Source of the DNA: Yersinia massiliensis
Lineage (GTDB): Bacteria; Pseudomonadota; Gammaproteobacteria; Enterobacterales; Enterobacteriaceae
Reading direction: 5' to 3'
Assembly: GCF_003048255.1 (NCBI RefSeq)
Contig: NZ_CP028487.1
Span: 1,364,001-1,428,000 of the forward strand
Length of the DNA: 64,000 bases
The notes under the pieces are model-generated. The model did not search any database, was not told the origin of the DNA, and saw only the letters and a program-made list of their open reading frames with translations. Made by a program: the position numbers and the translations under genes. Position 1 is the stretch's first letter; the number at the start of each line of letters is the position of its first letter. Below are positions 39,548-50,336 of the stretch, one piece after another.

Positions 39548-39619
39548 GTATGGCTTACTGATTTGTCACTGTTCCGTACTAAAGGATATAGATGATAAAA
39601 AAACTAAGAATAAGATGGG

Positions 39620-41614
39620 TTATTCTCGTTCTAAGGCTCTTATGGGATCCATCTTCGCCGCTCTCTTGGCGGGGAAAAAACCAAAAATAACCCCGATCAG
39701 GCTTGAGCAAACGAATGCGGTGATGATTGATGTTGCCGAATAAACCATCGAGAAAGTGCTACTGAACTGGCTGAACAATAGGCCGATACCTAATGACAAC
39801 ATAACACCAATGCCCCCTCCCAGCAGACATACCAGAACGGCCTCAATCAAGAATTGTTGCATGATATCGCTGGCTCTCGCGCCAACGGCCATTCGAACAC
39901 CAATTTCTTTGGTGCGTTCAGTAACTGACACCAACATGATATTCATCACCCCAATCCCCCCGACCACCAATGAAATAACGGCAATCATTGAGACAAGCAA
40001 TGTCATGGTAGACGTAGTTTTCTCAATGGTTTGACGGATGCTATCGGTGTTCATCACGAAAAAATCCTGCGTACCATGGCGTTGGGTGAGCAGCTTTGTG
40101 ACACCCTGTTCGGCATTGACCAAATCAATGTCATCGTTAACCCGCACAGTGATGCTGCGCAAATAGGATTGCCCAAGCATACGTTTCATCGCGGTGGTGT
40201 AAGGTATCCAAACGTTAAGATTTTCGTCACTGCCAAACCCACTCTGTTTTTTGGCCGCAACCCCGATCACTCGGCAGGGCAGGGAACCCAGTAAGATCAC
40301 TTTCCCGAGGGGATTCTCCCCATTGGGAAACAATTTATCGCGTGTATTTTCATCAATGACGGCTTCTTGCCTCAATCCATCAACACTTACACGGGTAAAT
40401 GCCATCCCTTGATCGAGCGTGTAGCCACGTACCATAAAGTATTGCTCACCCACGCCATTCACTGTGCCACTGACGGATTTGTTGCCATAACGCAGCGTGG
40501 TACTGGTCGAGACGGTGGGCGTCACACTGTGAATATAGCCTTGCTTCGCGAGTGCATCAGCATCGGTGGCGCGCAGAGTCTGAATGGCGGCAGATCGCAT
40601 ATCACCGAAGTCTTTACCGGGGAAGATCTCCAATGTGCTGGTGCCCATGGCATTGATATTGGCTAATACCTGTTGCTGTGAACCTTTCCCTAACGCCACG
40701 ACAGACACCACTGAGGCAATGCCGATAATGATCCCTAACATCGTTAACAGCGTGCGTAAACGTTGCGCAGCCATCGCCAAGGTTGCCATTTTGAAGGCTT
40801 CGCGCAGGCGGTCACGTTGAGCTTTCCAAGGGGAAAGTGGCGGCTTCGTTTCAATCTCTGGTGCTATCTCATCTGGAACCGCTGGCACTGATTGCGTTAG
40901 CGTCACTGCTTGTGGCACTGTTCGGTCAGCAATCACCTCACCATCTCTCAGTTCGATAATCCGTTGAGCATGTTCTGCAATGGCCATGTCGTGGGTGACA
41001 ATAACCACGGTATGGCCTTGACGATGCAGGTCTTTCAGGATACTTAACACCTCATTGCCGCTATGTGTGTCGAGTGCACCCGTGGGTTCGTCGGCAAGAA
41101 TCACCTCGCCACCGTTCATCAGTGCTCTGGCAATACTGACTCGTTGTTGTTGCCCGCCGGAAAGCTGACTTGGGCGATATCCCAGCCGGTCAACTAATCC
41201 GAGGCGTGATAGCAGGGCGCTGGCGCGTTGACGACGGACTTCACGATCAACACCGGCATAAATAGCGGGGATTTCTACATTCTCTCGAGCGCTTAAATCA
41301 TTCAATAAATGATAGCGCTGGAAAATAAAGCCGAAATGCTCACGACGTAGCTCGGCAAGAGTGTCGCCGTCGAGATGTTGTGGAATACGCCCTGCCACCA
41401 GATATTCACCTGAACTGGGTTTATCTAGGCAACCAAGGATATTCATTAATGTGGATTTACCTGAACCTGATGCGCCGACAATCGCGACCATTTCACCGCG
41501 ATGAATCGTCATATTGATGTTTTTCAACACCTGCACATTGGCTTCACCGGTCACAAACCAGCGGCTGACGTTATCAAGCTGTAGTAATATCTTTCTTTGG
41601 TTTAAGTCAGTCAT
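39620..41614 (-). CDS. macB: Macrolide/protein exporter ABC transporter MacB
   Basis: MacB is an inner-membrane ABC transporter that drives TolC-dependent export of macrolides, siderophores or peptides with MacA. The 664 residues show a nucleotide-binding domain at the N-terminus (Walker [10 protein letters not shown], signature [15 protein letters not shown], Walker [13 protein letters not shown]). A first membrane segment follows (about 290-310), then a large periplasmic domain and three C-terminal segments with [22 protein letters not shown]. Macrolide-type MacB is usually about 648 residues. It starts three bases after the macA stop, on the same strand. Confidence 0.93.
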   Translation of the reverse strand: MTDLNQRKILLQLDNVSRWFVTGEANVQVLKNINMTIHRGEMVAIVGASGSGKSTLMNILGCLDKPSSGEYLVAGRIPQHLDGDTLAELRREHFGFIFQRYHLLNDLSARENVEIPAIYAGVDREVRRQRASALLSRLGLVDRLGYRPSQLSGGQQQRVSIARALMNGGEVILADEPTGALDTHSGNEVLSILKDLHRQGHTVVIVTHDMAIAEHAQRIIELRDGEVIADRTVPQAVTLTQSVPAVPDEIAPEIETKPPLSPWKAQRDRLREAFKMATLAMAAQRLRTLLTMLGIIIGIASVVSVVALGKGSQQQVLANINAMGTSTLEIFPGKDFGDMRSAAIQTLRATDADALAKQGYIHSVTPTVSTSTTLRYGNKSVSGTVNGVGEQYFMVRGYTLDQGMAFTRVSVDGLRQEAVIDENTRDKLFPNGENPLGKVILLGSLPCRVIGVAAKKQSGFGSDENLNVWIPYTTAMKRMLGQSYLRSITVRVNDDIDLVNAEQGVTKLLTQRHGTQDFFVMNTDSIRQTIEKTTSTMTLLVSMIAVISLVVGGIGVMNIMLVSVTERTKEIGVRMAVGARASDIMQQFLIEAVLVCLLGGGIGVMLSLGIGLLFSQFSSTFSMVYSATSIITAFVCSSLIGVIFGFFPAKRAAKMDPIRALERE

Positions 41615-41617
41615 CGA

Positions 41618-42829
41618 TTACATCCCCATCGGTGGACCCATACGTTGGGCCTTAGTATTGGAGGACGTGGTATCTGCCTGGCTGACAATCACTTGTTCTC
41701 CCGTCTGTAATCCGGAGAGAATCTGGGCGTCGACATTGTTGTTTACCCCGACGGTGACCTCGCGTGTGCTGATGTTACCGTTATCGCTCACTACCTGAAC
41801 CCGATACTTGCCTTGCACATTTTCCAGCGCGGTCGCCGGGATCACGACAGCGTCTTCAACTTTATTGAGCACGATATAGACCTGAGCAGTCATTGAGATC
41901 CGTAGGGCACCATTCGGGTTGGCGACATCGAACAGACCGTTATAGTAAATGGCGGTGGTGGTGGAGCTACTACTGCTGCTAGAGCTTGATGACGATGTGG
42001 TGGTGGTTTCATCGTTGATCGAGTCTGGGGCAGGTTCAATGGCGAGTAATGTGGCACTAAAGCGTTCATCCTGTTCGCCTAAAATCGTGAAGTAAACGGG
42101 CATTCCTGCTTTGACTTTGACGACATCGGCTTCAGATATCTGCGCTTCAACCGTCATGGTGTCCAGTTGCGCAACTTTAATGATCGTCGGGGCGCTTTGC
42201 ACGGCATTGACGGTTTGCCCTTCTTCCACAGGAATAGCCACGACAGTACCGGCAATCGGCGAGCTGATTTTGGTGTACCCAAGATTGAGTTTGGCGGTAT
42301 TGACGGCAATTTCAGCCTGCGCAATCTGGGCATCTAGCGCATTGATCTCTGCTTGAGTACTCTCCAGCGTGGCTTTGGCGCTATCAAAATCGGCGCGAAC
42401 CCCCAGCCCCTTGGCGAGGATCTGTTGTTGCCGTTGGTAAGTGAGTTGATTGTTCTGCTGGGTCGCCACTTTAGCTGCGCGCTGGGCGACCACATTTTTC
42501 AGCGCTTCTTGTGCATCTTTCAACGCATTTTGTTGCGTAAGATCATCAATTTCAGCCACTAATTGGCCTTTTTCAACTTGCTGTCCTAGGGTGACATGGA
42601 GGGCTTTGATTTGCCCTGAAACTTGTGCGCCGACCGTGACCTGTTTTTTTGCCTTGATGCTGCCATCGGCTAATACGGTTTGTTCCAGCGTGCGAGTTTC
42701 AGCCGCGGCAGTGATATATCTGGGCTTTTCCGCAGGTGACATGAGTTTGAAGAGCAGCACACTACCTGCAATCAGTAGGAGAAGTGCTAAGCCAATATAA
42801 CGTCGTTTTGACTGAGTGACCTGTAACAT
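41618..42829 (-). CDS. macA: Periplasmic adaptor (membrane fusion) protein MacA
   Basis: MacA bridges MacB and TolC across the periplasm. The 403 residues have an N-terminal membrane anchor (IGLALLLLIAGSVLLFKLM), a lipoyl half QVTVGAQVSGQIKALHVTLGQ, a coiled-coil hairpin and a second lipoyl half (SPIAGTVVAIPVEEGQTV). There is also a beta-barrel region with a long Ser/Thr stretch (about residues 275-295) before AIYYNGLFDV. It is upstream of macB in one operon and divergent from the two-component system at 43.0 kb. That suggests the pump is controlled by this system. Confidence 0.93.
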   Translation of the reverse strand: MLQVTQSKRRYIGLALLLLIAGSVLLFKLMSPAEKPRYITAAAETRTLEQTVLADGSIKAKKQVTVGAQVSGQIKALHVTLGQQVEKGQLVAEIDDLTQQNALKDAQEALKNVVAQRAAKVATQQNNQLTYQRQQQILAKGLGVRADFDSAKATLESTQAEINALDAQIAQAEIAVNTAKLNLGYTKISSPIAGTVVAIPVEEGQTVNAVQSAPTIIKVAQLDTMTVEAQISEADVVKVKAGMPVYFTILGEQDERFSATLLAIEPAPDSINDETTTTSSSSSSSSSSSTTTAIYYNGLFDVANPNGALRISMTAQVYIVLNKVEDAVVIPATALENVQGKYRVQVVSDNGNISTREVTVGVNNNVDAQILSGLQTGEQVIVSQADTTSSNTKAQRMGPPMGM

Positions 42830-43015
42830 AATTAATCAAAAATCCTTGAACCACGATGAAGAAAAAGGTGAAACCAAAATCAGGAAGGTAATTTACCGCC
42901 GTGGCCGCTGAGTGTGAGTTAAGTGGGATTCAAGAATATGTAAGGATTGAGTAAAACTGGCTGCACGCGCATCAAATAGGCATGAAAATAGCGGAAATCA
43001 GGCAGGAGAGTAAAA

Positions 43016-43699
43016 ATGAAGATTTTGTTAGTCGATGATGATGTTGAATTGGGCACTATGTTAAGGGAATACCTGAGCGGCGAAGGCTTTAATGCTGAGC
43101 TGGTATTAACGGGCAAAGAGGGTATTGAGGGTGCTTTGTCCGGCGACTATACCGCCTTGATTCTTGACATCATGTTGCCTGATATGAGTGGAATCGATGT
43201 ATTGCGACAAGTACGTAAAAAGAGCCGTATACCGGTCATTATGTTGACAGCCAAAGGCGATAACATTGATCGGGTGATTGGCCTTGAGATGGGCGCGGAT
43301 GATTATATGCCTAAGCCATGTTATCCCCGAGAATTAGTGGCTCGGCTACGTGCCGTCTTACGTCGTTTTGACGAACATCCGGATTTAACTCTTTCGGATA
43401 ACAGTGAGATTTCCCAAGGAGGTTTAACGCTTAATCCATCAACTCGCAGCAGTGAGTGGCAAGGCAAAGTGTTCGACCTGACGGCTTCGGAATTCAATCT
43501 GCTGGAATTGCTGTTGCGCTCGCCAGATCGTGTGGTCACCAAAGATGAGTTATCGGATAAAGGGTTAGGGCGGCCACGAGAAGCCTATGATCGCAGTGTC
43601 GATGTGCATATCAGCAATATCCGTCAAAAGCTGGCTGCGTTGCCAGATAATACCCTGAATATTGAAACGGTACGCAGTATTGGCTATCGCATCAGATAA
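43016..43699 (+). CDS. OmpR/CpxR-type response regulator
   Basis: This is a 227-residue two-domain response regulator. The receiver domain shows the acidic pair in LLVDDDVELG, the phosphorylatable Asp in ALILDIMLPDMSG and the lysine in YMPKPCYPRELVAR. The OmpR-type winged helix at the C-terminus contains FDLTASEFNLLELLLRSPDRV and DRSVDVHISNIRQKL. The ribosome site GGAG lies just before the ATG. It is followed after 30 bases by its sensor. The divergent macAB operon is its likely target. It is like CpxR but the Cpx genes proper would be elsewhere. Confidence 0.9.
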   Translation: MKILLVDDDVELGTMLREYLSGEGFNAELVLTGKEGIEGALSGDYTALILDIMLPDMSGIDVLRQVRKKSRIPVIMLTAKGDNIDRVIGLEMGADDYMPKPCYPRELVARLRAVLRRFDEHPDLTLSDNSEISQGGLTLNPSTRSSEWQGKVFDLTASEFNLLELLLRSPDRVVTKDELSDKGLGRPREAYDRSVDVHISNIRQKLAALPDNTLNIETVRSIGYRIR

Positions 43700-43729
43700 T
43701 TGTTTTGAATCAAGTGAGATAACAACAGT

Positions 43730-45091
43730 ATGCGTGGACGATTATTCTGGAAAATCCTGCTTGGATTTTGGCTGACTTTTATTTTAATGACGCAAATGCT
43801 GTGGGTCGTATTTTCATTCTACGGCAACCGTCATGAACCCCCCGAGCGCGAAATGGTACGGCAGATGGCTCAACTGCAGGTTGCATCTGCTGCCTCGGTA
43901 TTGCATTCCGGTGGGTTGCCCGCGCTAAATGCCATGATTGCTCAATGGCCGGAGGCAGAGAAAAAACAATTAGCTGTCATACCGACAGCGACAGACTCGC
44001 CAATGGCAGATACTGTACCGACTGAAGAGCCAGCCAAAGGTAATGACCCTGCGACTTATCGTTCACAAGTGATGAGTTGGGCCCAAAGCCCCGATGGACA
44101 ACGTTATCGTATTAGCTACAGCATCGGTGCCAGAAATGAACGTGGCGAACCCTTGGGTGAGAAGCGCCATGAAATACTCAATATTCCGATCCCAATGATC
44201 TGGATGGGCCTATTGGGTGGGCTGTTTTTTAGCGCGTTACTCGCTTGGAATTTGACACGGCCAATGCGCCAACTCAGCGCTGGCTTTGATCGCGTCGCAC
44301 AAGGGGATTTATCAGTGCGACTGTTACCCGTCATGCGCCGTCGTCATGATGAGTTGACCGACGTAGCACGAGACTTCGATACCATGGCTGAGCGTCTTGA
44401 AGCGCTGGTCAGTGCGCGCGAACAGCTGCTACATGATGTTTCCCATGAGTTACGCTCACCGCTGGCTCGTTTGCAATTGGCGATCGGGCTGGCACGTCAG
44501 AATCCCAATAATGTAGAAAATGCCTTACAACGTATTGAGCATGAGTCTGGGCGATTGGACAAAATGATTGGTGAATTGTTGGCATTATCACGTGCCGAAA
44601 ACCACGACTTGTCTGCTGACGACGAATATTTCGATCTGCACGAATTAGTGAAAGTGGTGGTGAACGATGCCCGCTACGAAGCGCAGGTACCAGGAGTGGA
44701 TATTTTGCTACAGGTTGCGCCACAGCAAGTTGAATACACGGTGAAAGGTAACGCGGAGCTGATGCGCCGTGCCATTGATAACATCGTCAGGAATGCTTTG
44801 CGCTTCTCCGCTCATGGTCAGCAGGTCACCGTCACGCTTTCTCCAGTTGAGAAGCTTTACCAGATTCAAGTGGCGGATCAGGGGCCTGGGGTTGAGGAAA
44901 GTAAGCTATCCTGCATTTTTGATCCCTTCGTGCGAGTAAAATCCGCAATGTCCGGCAAAGGCTACGGGTTGGGGTTAGCCATCACACGTAAAGTTATTCT
45001 AGCCCATAGGGGGCAGGTAGAAGCCAGAAACGGCGAGCAGGGTGGATTGGTAATCACGTTGCGAGTGCCTCGTTGGCGTGTGACGGACTGA
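43730..45091 (+). CDS. Sensor histidine kinase, partner of the upstream regulator
   Basis: This 453-residue inner-membrane kinase has membrane segments at about residues 10-30 and 158-178, flanking a periplasmic sensor of roughly 130 residues. A HAMP domain (NLTRPMRQLSAGFDRVAQGDLSVRL) follows. The phosphorylated His is in LHDVSHELRSPLARL, and the N, G1 and G2 ATP-binding boxes are RRAIDNIVRNALRFS, VADQGPGVEE and GKGYGLGLAI. It is CpxA-like in layout. It ends at a strong bidirectional terminator against crr. Confidence 0.92.
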   Translation: MRGRLFWKILLGFWLTFILMTQMLWVVFSFYGNRHEPPEREMVRQMAQLQVASAASVLHSGGLPALNAMIAQWPEAEKKQLAVIPTATDSPMADTVPTEEPAKGNDPATYRSQVMSWAQSPDGQRYRISYSIGARNERGEPLGEKRHEILNIPIPMIWMGLLGGLFFSALLAWNLTRPMRQLSAGFDRVAQGDLSVRLLPVMRRRHDELTDVARDFDTMAERLEALVSAREQLLHDVSHELRSPLARLQLAIGLARQNPNNVENALQRIEHESGRLDKMIGELLALSRAENHDLSADDEYFDLHELVKVVVNDARYEAQVPGVDILLQVAPQQVEYTVKGNAELMRRAIDNIVRNALRFSAHGQQVTVTLSPVEKLYQIQVADQGPGVEESKLSCIFDPFVRVKSAMSGKGYGLGLAITRKVILAHRGQVEARNGEQGGLVITLRVPRWRVTD

Positions 45092-45140
45092 TTAATCCGT
45101 TCACAAAAGGTGCCATTGGCCAAGATGCTTTTCTGGTAAC

Positions 45141-45170
45141 AAAAACGGCACCATGATAGGTGCCGTTTTT
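45141..45170. terminator. Bidirectional terminator between the sensor kinase and crr
   Basis: AAAAACGGCACC (45141-45152) pairs with GGTGCCGTTTTT (45159-45170), a perfect 12-bp stem with T- and A-rich arms. It works in both directions between convergent genes. Confidence 0.85.
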
Positions 45171-45187
45171 TATTCATTCGTAAGAGA

Positions 45188-45697
45188 TTACTTCTTAATA
45201 CGAATAATAGGTGTCTCACCCACGGTGACGCTGCCGGACAATTTGATCAGCTCTTTGATCTCATCCATGTTGGAGATAACAACCGGCGTCAATGTAGACT
45301 TGGCTTTCTCTTCCAGCAGGGCAAGATTGAACTCAATGACCACATCACCTTTCTTGACGCGTTGACCTTCTTCAGCGATGCGTTTGAAGCCTTCGCCTTT
45401 CAGTTCGACAGTATCAATACCGAAGTGGACGAACAGCTCAATGCCGCTGTCTGATTCGATAGAAAAAGCATGGTTAGTTTCGAAAATTTTACCAATGGTG
45501 CCGTCAACAGGAGCAACCATTTTGTTGCCTGATGGCTTAATCGCAATACCATCACCCACGATTTTCTCTGCAAATACAACATCCGGAACATCTTCGATGT
45601 TGACGATTTCACCGGACAAAGGTGCAACGATTTCAATTGTACCACTGTCTTTTTTATCATCTGAAACCAGTGATTTCAGTTTATCGAACAAACCCAT
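45188..45697 (-). CDS. crr: Glucose-specific PTS enzyme IIA (EIIA-Glc)
   Basis: EIIA-Glc accepts phosphate from HPr and passes it to sugar-specific permeases, and it regulates adenylate cyclase and inducer exclusion. The 169 residues match the family size. The phosphorylatable His is in [14 protein letters not shown] (about H91), with the second His in TNHAFSI. It lies 48 bases after ptsI in the ptsH-ptsI-crr operon on the - strand. It is located next to cysM in relatives, a link that the capsule and macAB genes break here. Confidence 0.97.
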   Translation of the reverse strand: MGLFDKLKSLVSDDKKDSGTIEIVAPLSGEIVNIEDVPDVVFAEKIVGDGIAIKPSGNKMVAPVDGTIGKIFETNHAFSIESDSGIELFVHFGIDTVELKGEGFKRIAEEGQRVKKGDVVIEFNLALLEEKAKSTLTPVVISNMDEIKELIKLSGSVTVGETPIIRIKK

Positions 45698-45745
45698 GAT
45701 CTTCTCCTAAGTATTAATATTGGGCAGCGTTCCAGTATCGTGGAA

Positions 45746-47473
45746 TTAGCAGAGCGTTTTTTCTTCGATGAATGTGGTCACCAAATCCATCAATTCCTTC
45801 GCTGTTGGTTGAGCTAATGCCTGCTCTGCCAACACCTTCACATCTTCGAAATTTGTATTACGGATAATTTTCTTGATGCGCGGGATTGAAATCGCACTCA
45901 TGCTGAACTCATCCAGCCCCATGCCCAATAGCAACAGTGTAGCACGTTCATCGCCAGCAAGTTCACCGCACATTCCGGTCCACTTACCTTCCGCATGAGA
46001 TGCATCAATAACCTGTTTGATCAGGCCCAATACCGATGGCGACATTGGATTATAGAGATGGGAAATCAGCTCATTGCCACGATCTACTGCCAGAGTATAC
46101 TGAGTTAGATCGTTTGTCCCAATACTAAAGAAGTCAACTTCTTTAGCTAAATGGCGAGCGATGACCGCCGCAGCCGGTGTTTCAACCATTACACCGACTT
46201 CGATAGATTCATCGAAAGCCTTGTTTTCTTCGCGTAATTGGCTCTTCAGCAGCTCAAGTTCTGCTTTCAGTTCGCGAACTTCTTCCACCGAAATAATCAT
46301 CGGGAACATGATACGCAATTTACCGAATGCTGAAGCTCGCAAAATAGCCCGCAACTGTGCATGCAGGATTTCTCTGCGATCCATAGCAATACGGATGGCG
46401 CGCCAACCCAAGAATGGGTTTTCTTCTTTCGGTAAGTTCATGTACGGCAGGTCTTTGTCACCGCCGATGTCCATGGTACGAACAATCACTGCCTGAGAGC
46501 CCATGGCTTCCGCGACCGCTTTATAGGCCTGGAACTGTTCTTCTTCAGTTGGCAGAGAGTCGCGGTCCATGAACAGGAATTCGGTACGATACAGACCTAC
46601 ACCTTCAGCGCCATTACGCTCAGCACCGGCGATATCACGCACAGTACCAATGTTGGCTACCACTTCGACTTGATGACCATCAAGTGTGATAGCTGGCAAA
46701 TCTTTCAGTTTGGCCAGATCATTTTTTTCAGTGATGTACTGATTATTCACTTCTTTCAACTGCTCGATGATGTCTGCAGTTGGATTCAAATAGACTTTGT
46801 TGTTGACCGCATCAAGGATCAAATAGTCGCCATTCTGGACTTGCTTGGTCACATCAGTTGTCCCGACGATAGCCGGTAATTCCAGTGAACGAGCCATAAT
46901 AGAGGTGTGAGAGGTACGACCACCAAGGTCGGTGATGAACCCTAACACTTTATCCAGATTCAGCTGTGCGGTCTCTGATGGTGTCAGATCAGTTGCGACT
47001 AGAATGACTTCATCCTGAATCGCACTTAAATCGACAATATTCAGACCGAGAATGTTCTTCAGCAGGCGTTTACCGATATCACGTACGTCAGCGGCACGTT
47101 CTTTCAGGTATTCGTCATCCAGCTCTTCCAAGGCCTTAGCCTGGCCTTCAATCACTGAATAAGCGGCTGCATCAGCAGAGGCAAGCTCATCTTTAATGAG
47201 GGCTATGATTTCCTGCTCAAGCTCTTCGTCTTCCAACAGCATGATATGCCCTTCGAAGATAGCAGCTTTCTCTTCTCCGAGGCTGGCTTCAGCTTTGGTC
47301 TTAATCGCTTCCAACTGTTCTGCAGCTTTCGCTCGGCCAGTTTTGAAACGCTCGACTTCCTGCTCCACTTGGTCAGCAGAGATCTTTTTCCGGTTGATGA
47401 CAATCTCATCTTCTTTCAGCAAAAGTGCTTTACCAAAAGCGATACCCGGTGATACTAAAATGCCTGAAATCAT
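45746..47473 (-). CDS. ptsI: PTS enzyme I (phosphoenolpyruvate-protein phosphotransferase)
   Basis: Enzyme I takes phosphate from phosphoenolpyruvate and passes it to HPr, the first step of all PTS uptake. The 575 residues equal the family size. The active His is in [20 protein letters not shown] (about H189). PEP-binding stretches such as [27 protein letters not shown] and the Cys loop MCGELAGDE are seen. It is 47 bases after ptsH, in the middle of the ptsHI-crr operon. Confidence 0.97.
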   Translation of the reverse strand: MISGILVSPGIAFGKALLLKEDEIVINRKKISADQVEQEVERFKTGRAKAAEQLEAIKTKAEASLGEEKAAIFEGHIMLLEDEELEQEIIALIKDELASADAAAYSVIEGQAKALEELDDEYLKERAADVRDIGKRLLKNILGLNIVDLSAIQDEVILVATDLTPSETAQLNLDKVLGFITDLGGRTSHTSIMARSLELPAIVGTTDVTKQVQNGDYLILDAVNNKVYLNPTADIIEQLKEVNNQYITEKNDLAKLKDLPAITLDGHQVEVVANIGTVRDIAGAERNGAEGVGLYRTEFLFMDRDSLPTEEEQFQAYKAVAEAMGSQAVIVRTMDIGGDKDLPYMNLPKEENPFLGWRAIRIAMDRREILHAQLRAILRASAFGKLRIMFPMIISVEEVRELKAELELLKSQLREENKAFDESIEVGVMVETPAAAVIARHLAKEVDFFSIGTNDLTQYTLAVDRGNELISHLYNPMSPSVLGLIKQVIDASHAEGKWTGMCGELAGDERATLLLLGMGLDEFSMSAISIPRIKKIIRNTNFEDVKVLAEQALAQPTAKELMDLVTTFIEEKTLC

Positions 47474-47520
47474 AACCCTACCTTACTCTTGACTGGTGTT
47501 AACTAAAAAAGCGTGCGTGA

Positions 47521-47778
47521 TTACTCAAGCTCAGCCATCAGTTTTACCAGATGCTCAACAGCTTTCTTCTCATCTTCGCCTTCAGCAGAGATCGTAACAA
47601 CAGTACCTTGGGTCAGGCCCAGAGTTTGCAGTTTGAACAGGCTTTTAGCGCTAGCACTTTTACCGTTAGAGATAACGGTAATGTCAGACGCAAAGCCTTT
47701 TGCTTCTTTTACGAACTGGGCAGCAGGGCGGGTATGCAGACCGTTTGGTGCAGTAATAGTAACTTCTTGCTGGAACAT
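47521..47778 (-). CDS. ptsH: PTS phosphocarrier protein HPr
   Basis: HPr carries phosphate from enzyme I to the IIA proteins. The 85 residues are the normal length. The active His is in [15 protein letters not shown] (H15) and the regulatory-type Ser is in [14 protein letters not shown]. It is the first gene of ptsHI-crr on the - strand, with a 450-base upstream region holding an Mlc-like site. Confidence 0.97.
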   Translation of the reverse strand: MFQQEVTITAPNGLHTRPAAQFVKEAKGFASDITVISNGKSASAKSLFKLQTLGLTQGTVVTISAEGEDEKKAVEHLVKLMAELE

Positions 47779-48080
47779 TGTATTTCCCCAACTTATTGGA
47801 TTTATGTTGTGGAGCTAAAGTTTAGTGTAAATTCTAAACTTTAGCCTGTATTGGTTCGCGTAAAACGAGACTATTTGACTCGCGCATGACTATGCCTCAA
47901 CCGCTGGCAAGTCACAAAGACAGTTTGTGGCACAACCTGAATTCAGGCCCAAAACCAGCACTGTCATATCTAAGAATAATGCTCTCTTTGCGTTATGTCT
48001 TCAATCAGCATCAGTTGATGACATTTTTTGTCGCATTGCATAATGGGTAAATCGATTCAGCTAGAGATGCATTAAAGATA

Positions 48081-48107
48081 CGATTAATTTCGCGTATCAA
48101 AATAATT
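48081..48107 (-). promoter_or_regulatory. Candidate Mlc operator in the ptsH promoter
   Basis: The reverse strand runs AATTATTTTGATACGCG then AAATTAATCG. This is very close to the Mlc site of the E. coli ptsH promoter, which has TTATTTTGATGCGCGAAATT. Glucose uptake would release Mlc and raise ptsHI-crr expression. Confidence 0.6.
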
Positions 48108-48178
48108 GACCGGTTAAATACTAAACCCAGAGGGTAAAATCAATCTTTATGTAGTGAAAACTTTGAAGTGCGCCACAA

Positions 48179-48205
48179 AAAAAGCACCCTTGTGGGTGCT
48201 TTTTT
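48179..48205 (-). terminator. Rho-independent terminator after cysK
   Basis: AAAAAGCACCC (48179-48189) and GGGTGCTTTTT (48194-48204) form a perfect 11-bp stem with a TTGT loop. In the cysK direction the stem is followed by a T-rich tail. Confidence 0.8.
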
Positions 48206-48227
48206 AGCATTTTGTGCGACGGCAAAA

Positions 48228-49196
48228 CTACTGTTGCAATTCTTGTTCAGTGAACAGATCTGCGAACAACGCCGTGCTTAAATAGCGCTCACCCGAGGAC
48301 GGAAGAATAACCACAATTGTTTTGTCAGTAAAGCCATCTTCTTCAGAAAGCTTGACTGCTGCCGCAACTGCCGCACCGGAAGAAATACCGGCCAAAATAC
48401 CTTCCTCATCCATCAAACGGCGAGCCATTGAAATGGCTTCATCATTAGTGACGAGGGCAACACGATCAACCAGTGTCAGGTCGAGGTTACCTGGAATGAA
48501 ACCAGCACCGATCCCCTGAATTTTATGAGGGCCAGGTTTGATTTCTTGGCCTGCCAATGCCTGAGTAATCACCGGTGAATCGGTGGGTTCTACGGCAACA
48601 GTGGTAATCGCCTTGCCTTTGGTTTTTTTGATGTAACGGCTAACACCTGTAAGCGTACCGCCTGTGCCTACACCGGCGATAAACACATCGACGTCACCAT
48701 CGGTATCTTCCCAAATTTCAGGGCCGGTGGTTTTCTCATGAATCTCAGGGTTCGCTGGGTTGCTAAATTGCTGCAAAATCAGGTAGCGGTCTGGATCGGT
48801 CGCTTGAATTTCTTCTGCTTTGGCAATGGCCCCTTTCATCCCTTTAGCGCCTTCAGTCAGCACTAAATTAGCCCCGAGTGCTTTGAGCAGTTTACGGCGC
48901 TCAATACTCATGGTTTCAGGCATGGTCAGGGTTAATTTATAACCGCGGGCGGCCGCGACAAATGCCAGTGCAACACCGGTATTCCCACTCGTTGGTTCAA
49001 CCAGTTCTTTACCTGCAGTCAGGATGCCGCGTTTTTCAGCATCCCAAATCATATTCGCGCCGATACGGCATTTAACGCTGAAACTTGGATTACGTGACTC
49101 AACCTTTGCCAAAATCCGTCCGTTACCGATACGGTTCAAACGAACCAGCGGCGTATGGCCGATTGTTAAAGAGTTGTCTTCATATATCTTGCTCAT
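48228..49196 (-). CDS. cysK: Cysteine synthase A (O-acetylserine sulfhydrylase A)
   Basis: CysK makes cysteine from O-acetylserine and sulfide using PLP. The 322 residues show the PLP lysine in [16 protein letters not shown] (about K42), the substrate loop [13 protein letters not shown] and the PLP-phosphate loop [12 protein letters not shown]. The C-terminus is close to the E. coli protein. It lies next to cysZ on the same strand, and ptsH lies beyond its terminator, as in relatives. Confidence 0.96.
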   Translation of the reverse strand: MSKIYEDNSLTIGHTPLVRLNRIGNGRILAKVESRNPSFSVKCRIGANMIWDAEKRGILTAGKELVEPTSGNTGVALAFVAAARGYKLTLTMPETMSIERRKLLKALGANLVLTEGAKGMKGAIAKAEEIQATDPDRYLILQQFSNPANPEIHEKTTGPEIWEDTDGDVDVFIAGVGTGGTLTGVSRYIKKTKGKAITTVAVEPTDSPVITQALAGQEIKPGPHKIQGIGAGFIPGNLDLTLVDRVALVTNDEAISMARRLMDEEGILAGISSGAAVAAAVKLSEEDGFTDKTIVVILPSSGERYLSTALFADLFTEQELQQ

Positions 49197-49322
49197 AGCC
49201 CGTCCTTTAACTCTATGAAAATGTAGGAAACGTTCAAAGCATACGCTAACAGTATGGCTATGGAAGTAAGTAATTGGTATATCGATATGTTATTAGGAAA
49301 TAAGTTTTAATCCCAATAAGAA

Positions 49323-49341
49323 GGGCGTGGCGAGCACGCCC
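49323..49341 (-). terminator. Hairpin after cysZ
   Basis: GGGCGTG (49323-49329) pairs with CACGCCC (49335-49341). In the cysZ direction it is followed by TTCTTATT, a weak T-tract. It lies just past the cysZ stop and before the cysK promoter. Confidence 0.45.
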
Positions 49342-49349
49342 GTTGAGCA

Positions 49350-50117
49350 TTATCGTGGTAGTTGAATAAACTGGTCGCGATAGCGATCAACCCACATCGC
49401 GGTGGCACCACACACCGCCACTGGCATAATCACTAAATTGAGGAATGGAATCATAGTGAATAAGCTCACCAGTGCACCAAATTGTAAGTTATCCACTTTA
49501 TCTTGGCGCAATGCACCGCGCATTTGCTGGAAACTCACTTTATGGTTATCAAAAGGATAGTCGCAATATTGGATTGATAACATCCAAGCGCTGAACAAGA
49601 ACCAGAGGACCGGCGCGAGCGTTTGGCCAATACCCGGAATCAAATACAGTAGCAGTAGCACCACGGCCCGTGGCAGGTAATAAGCTAATTTGCGCCATTC
49701 ACGTGCCATTATGCGCGGCAAATCTTTCATGATGCCCATAATACCGGTATCGGGCAAAGGTTTGCCGGTCAGGCTCGCTTCTAATTGCTCAGCCAACAAA
49801 CCGTTAAACGGGGCTGCAATGAAATTAGCAAGGGTACTGAATAGGTAACTGAACACCAGTAGCACCGAAATAACCATGACGGGCCACAACAAATAACTCA
49901 GCCATTGCAACCAGTCAGGAACATGGCTCATCAATTGAGGAACCCAATCACCTATCCGGTTGAATAACCACCAAAAAGCGCCCCCCATCAGCAGAATATT
50001 CACCAACAACGGCAAAATAACGAATCTTCGGATGCCCGGACGAGAGATTAACTGCCATCCTTGAGCAAAATAATGAACACCACTCACCTTTTTTACCGCT
50101 TTTTGCGTATACGCCAT
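49350..50117 (-). CDS. cysZ: Sulfate transporter CysZ
   Basis: CysZ is a sulfate channel/transporter of the inner membrane that feeds cysteine synthesis. The 255 residues from the ATG at 50117 match the E. coli protein in [36 protein letters not shown] and [16 protein letters not shown]. It has several hydrophobic segments, including the closing [18 protein letters not shown] at 50126 would add three residues. It is divergent from zipA. Confidence 0.94.
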   Translation of the reverse strand: MAYTQKAVKKVSGVHYFAQGWQLISRPGIRRFVILPLLVNILLMGGAFWWLFNRIGDWVPQLMSHVPDWLQWLSYLLWPVMVISVLLVFSYLFSTLANFIAAPFNGLLAEQLEASLTGKPLPDTGIMGIMKDLPRIMAREWRKLAYYLPRAVVLLLLYLIPGIGQTLAPVLWFLFSAWMLSIQYCDYPFDNHKVSFQQMRGALRQDKVDNLQFGALVSLFTMIPFLNLVIMPVAVCGATAMWVDRYRDQFIQLPR

Positions 50118-50336
50118 GCCATTCAATTCTCTATAAGCTCATCAACCCACGTATCATATCGGTATGATTTCCCACTGCATAGTCACATATCGTTCAAAAA
50201 ATAAGCGAAACATCTAGCATAATCATCTTTCTTCGAAGAAAATTGAGCACGGACTTGCACTTGTGTTCGTTGGGAAATAGAGTTAAAGGGTGAATGTTTG
50301 CCGCGGTGGCAATGTATTGGAACAACAGAGATAGTA

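Larger units (their letters stand above)
39073..39619. other. AT-rich region between kpsM and macB
   Basis: This 547-base region has no trustworthy reading frame. It holds the kpsM leader with its ops element and presumably the promoter for the leftward capsule arm, plus the macB 3' flank. A perfect 14-bp inverted repeat is listed separately. The base composition is strongly AT-rich. Confidence 0.5.
47779..48227. other. ptsH upstream region and cysK 3' flank
   Basis: This 449-base gap has no trusted reading frame. It carries the ptsH promoters and an Mlc-like operator on the - strand (48081-48107), plus the cysK terminator (48179-48205). Confidence 0.6.

Noticed and set aside
41940..42010. 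Ser/Thr-rich stretch in MacA as a coding repeat that could vary
   Set aside because: It lies in a loop of the barrel domain with mixed codons and in frame; I found no sign of slippage.
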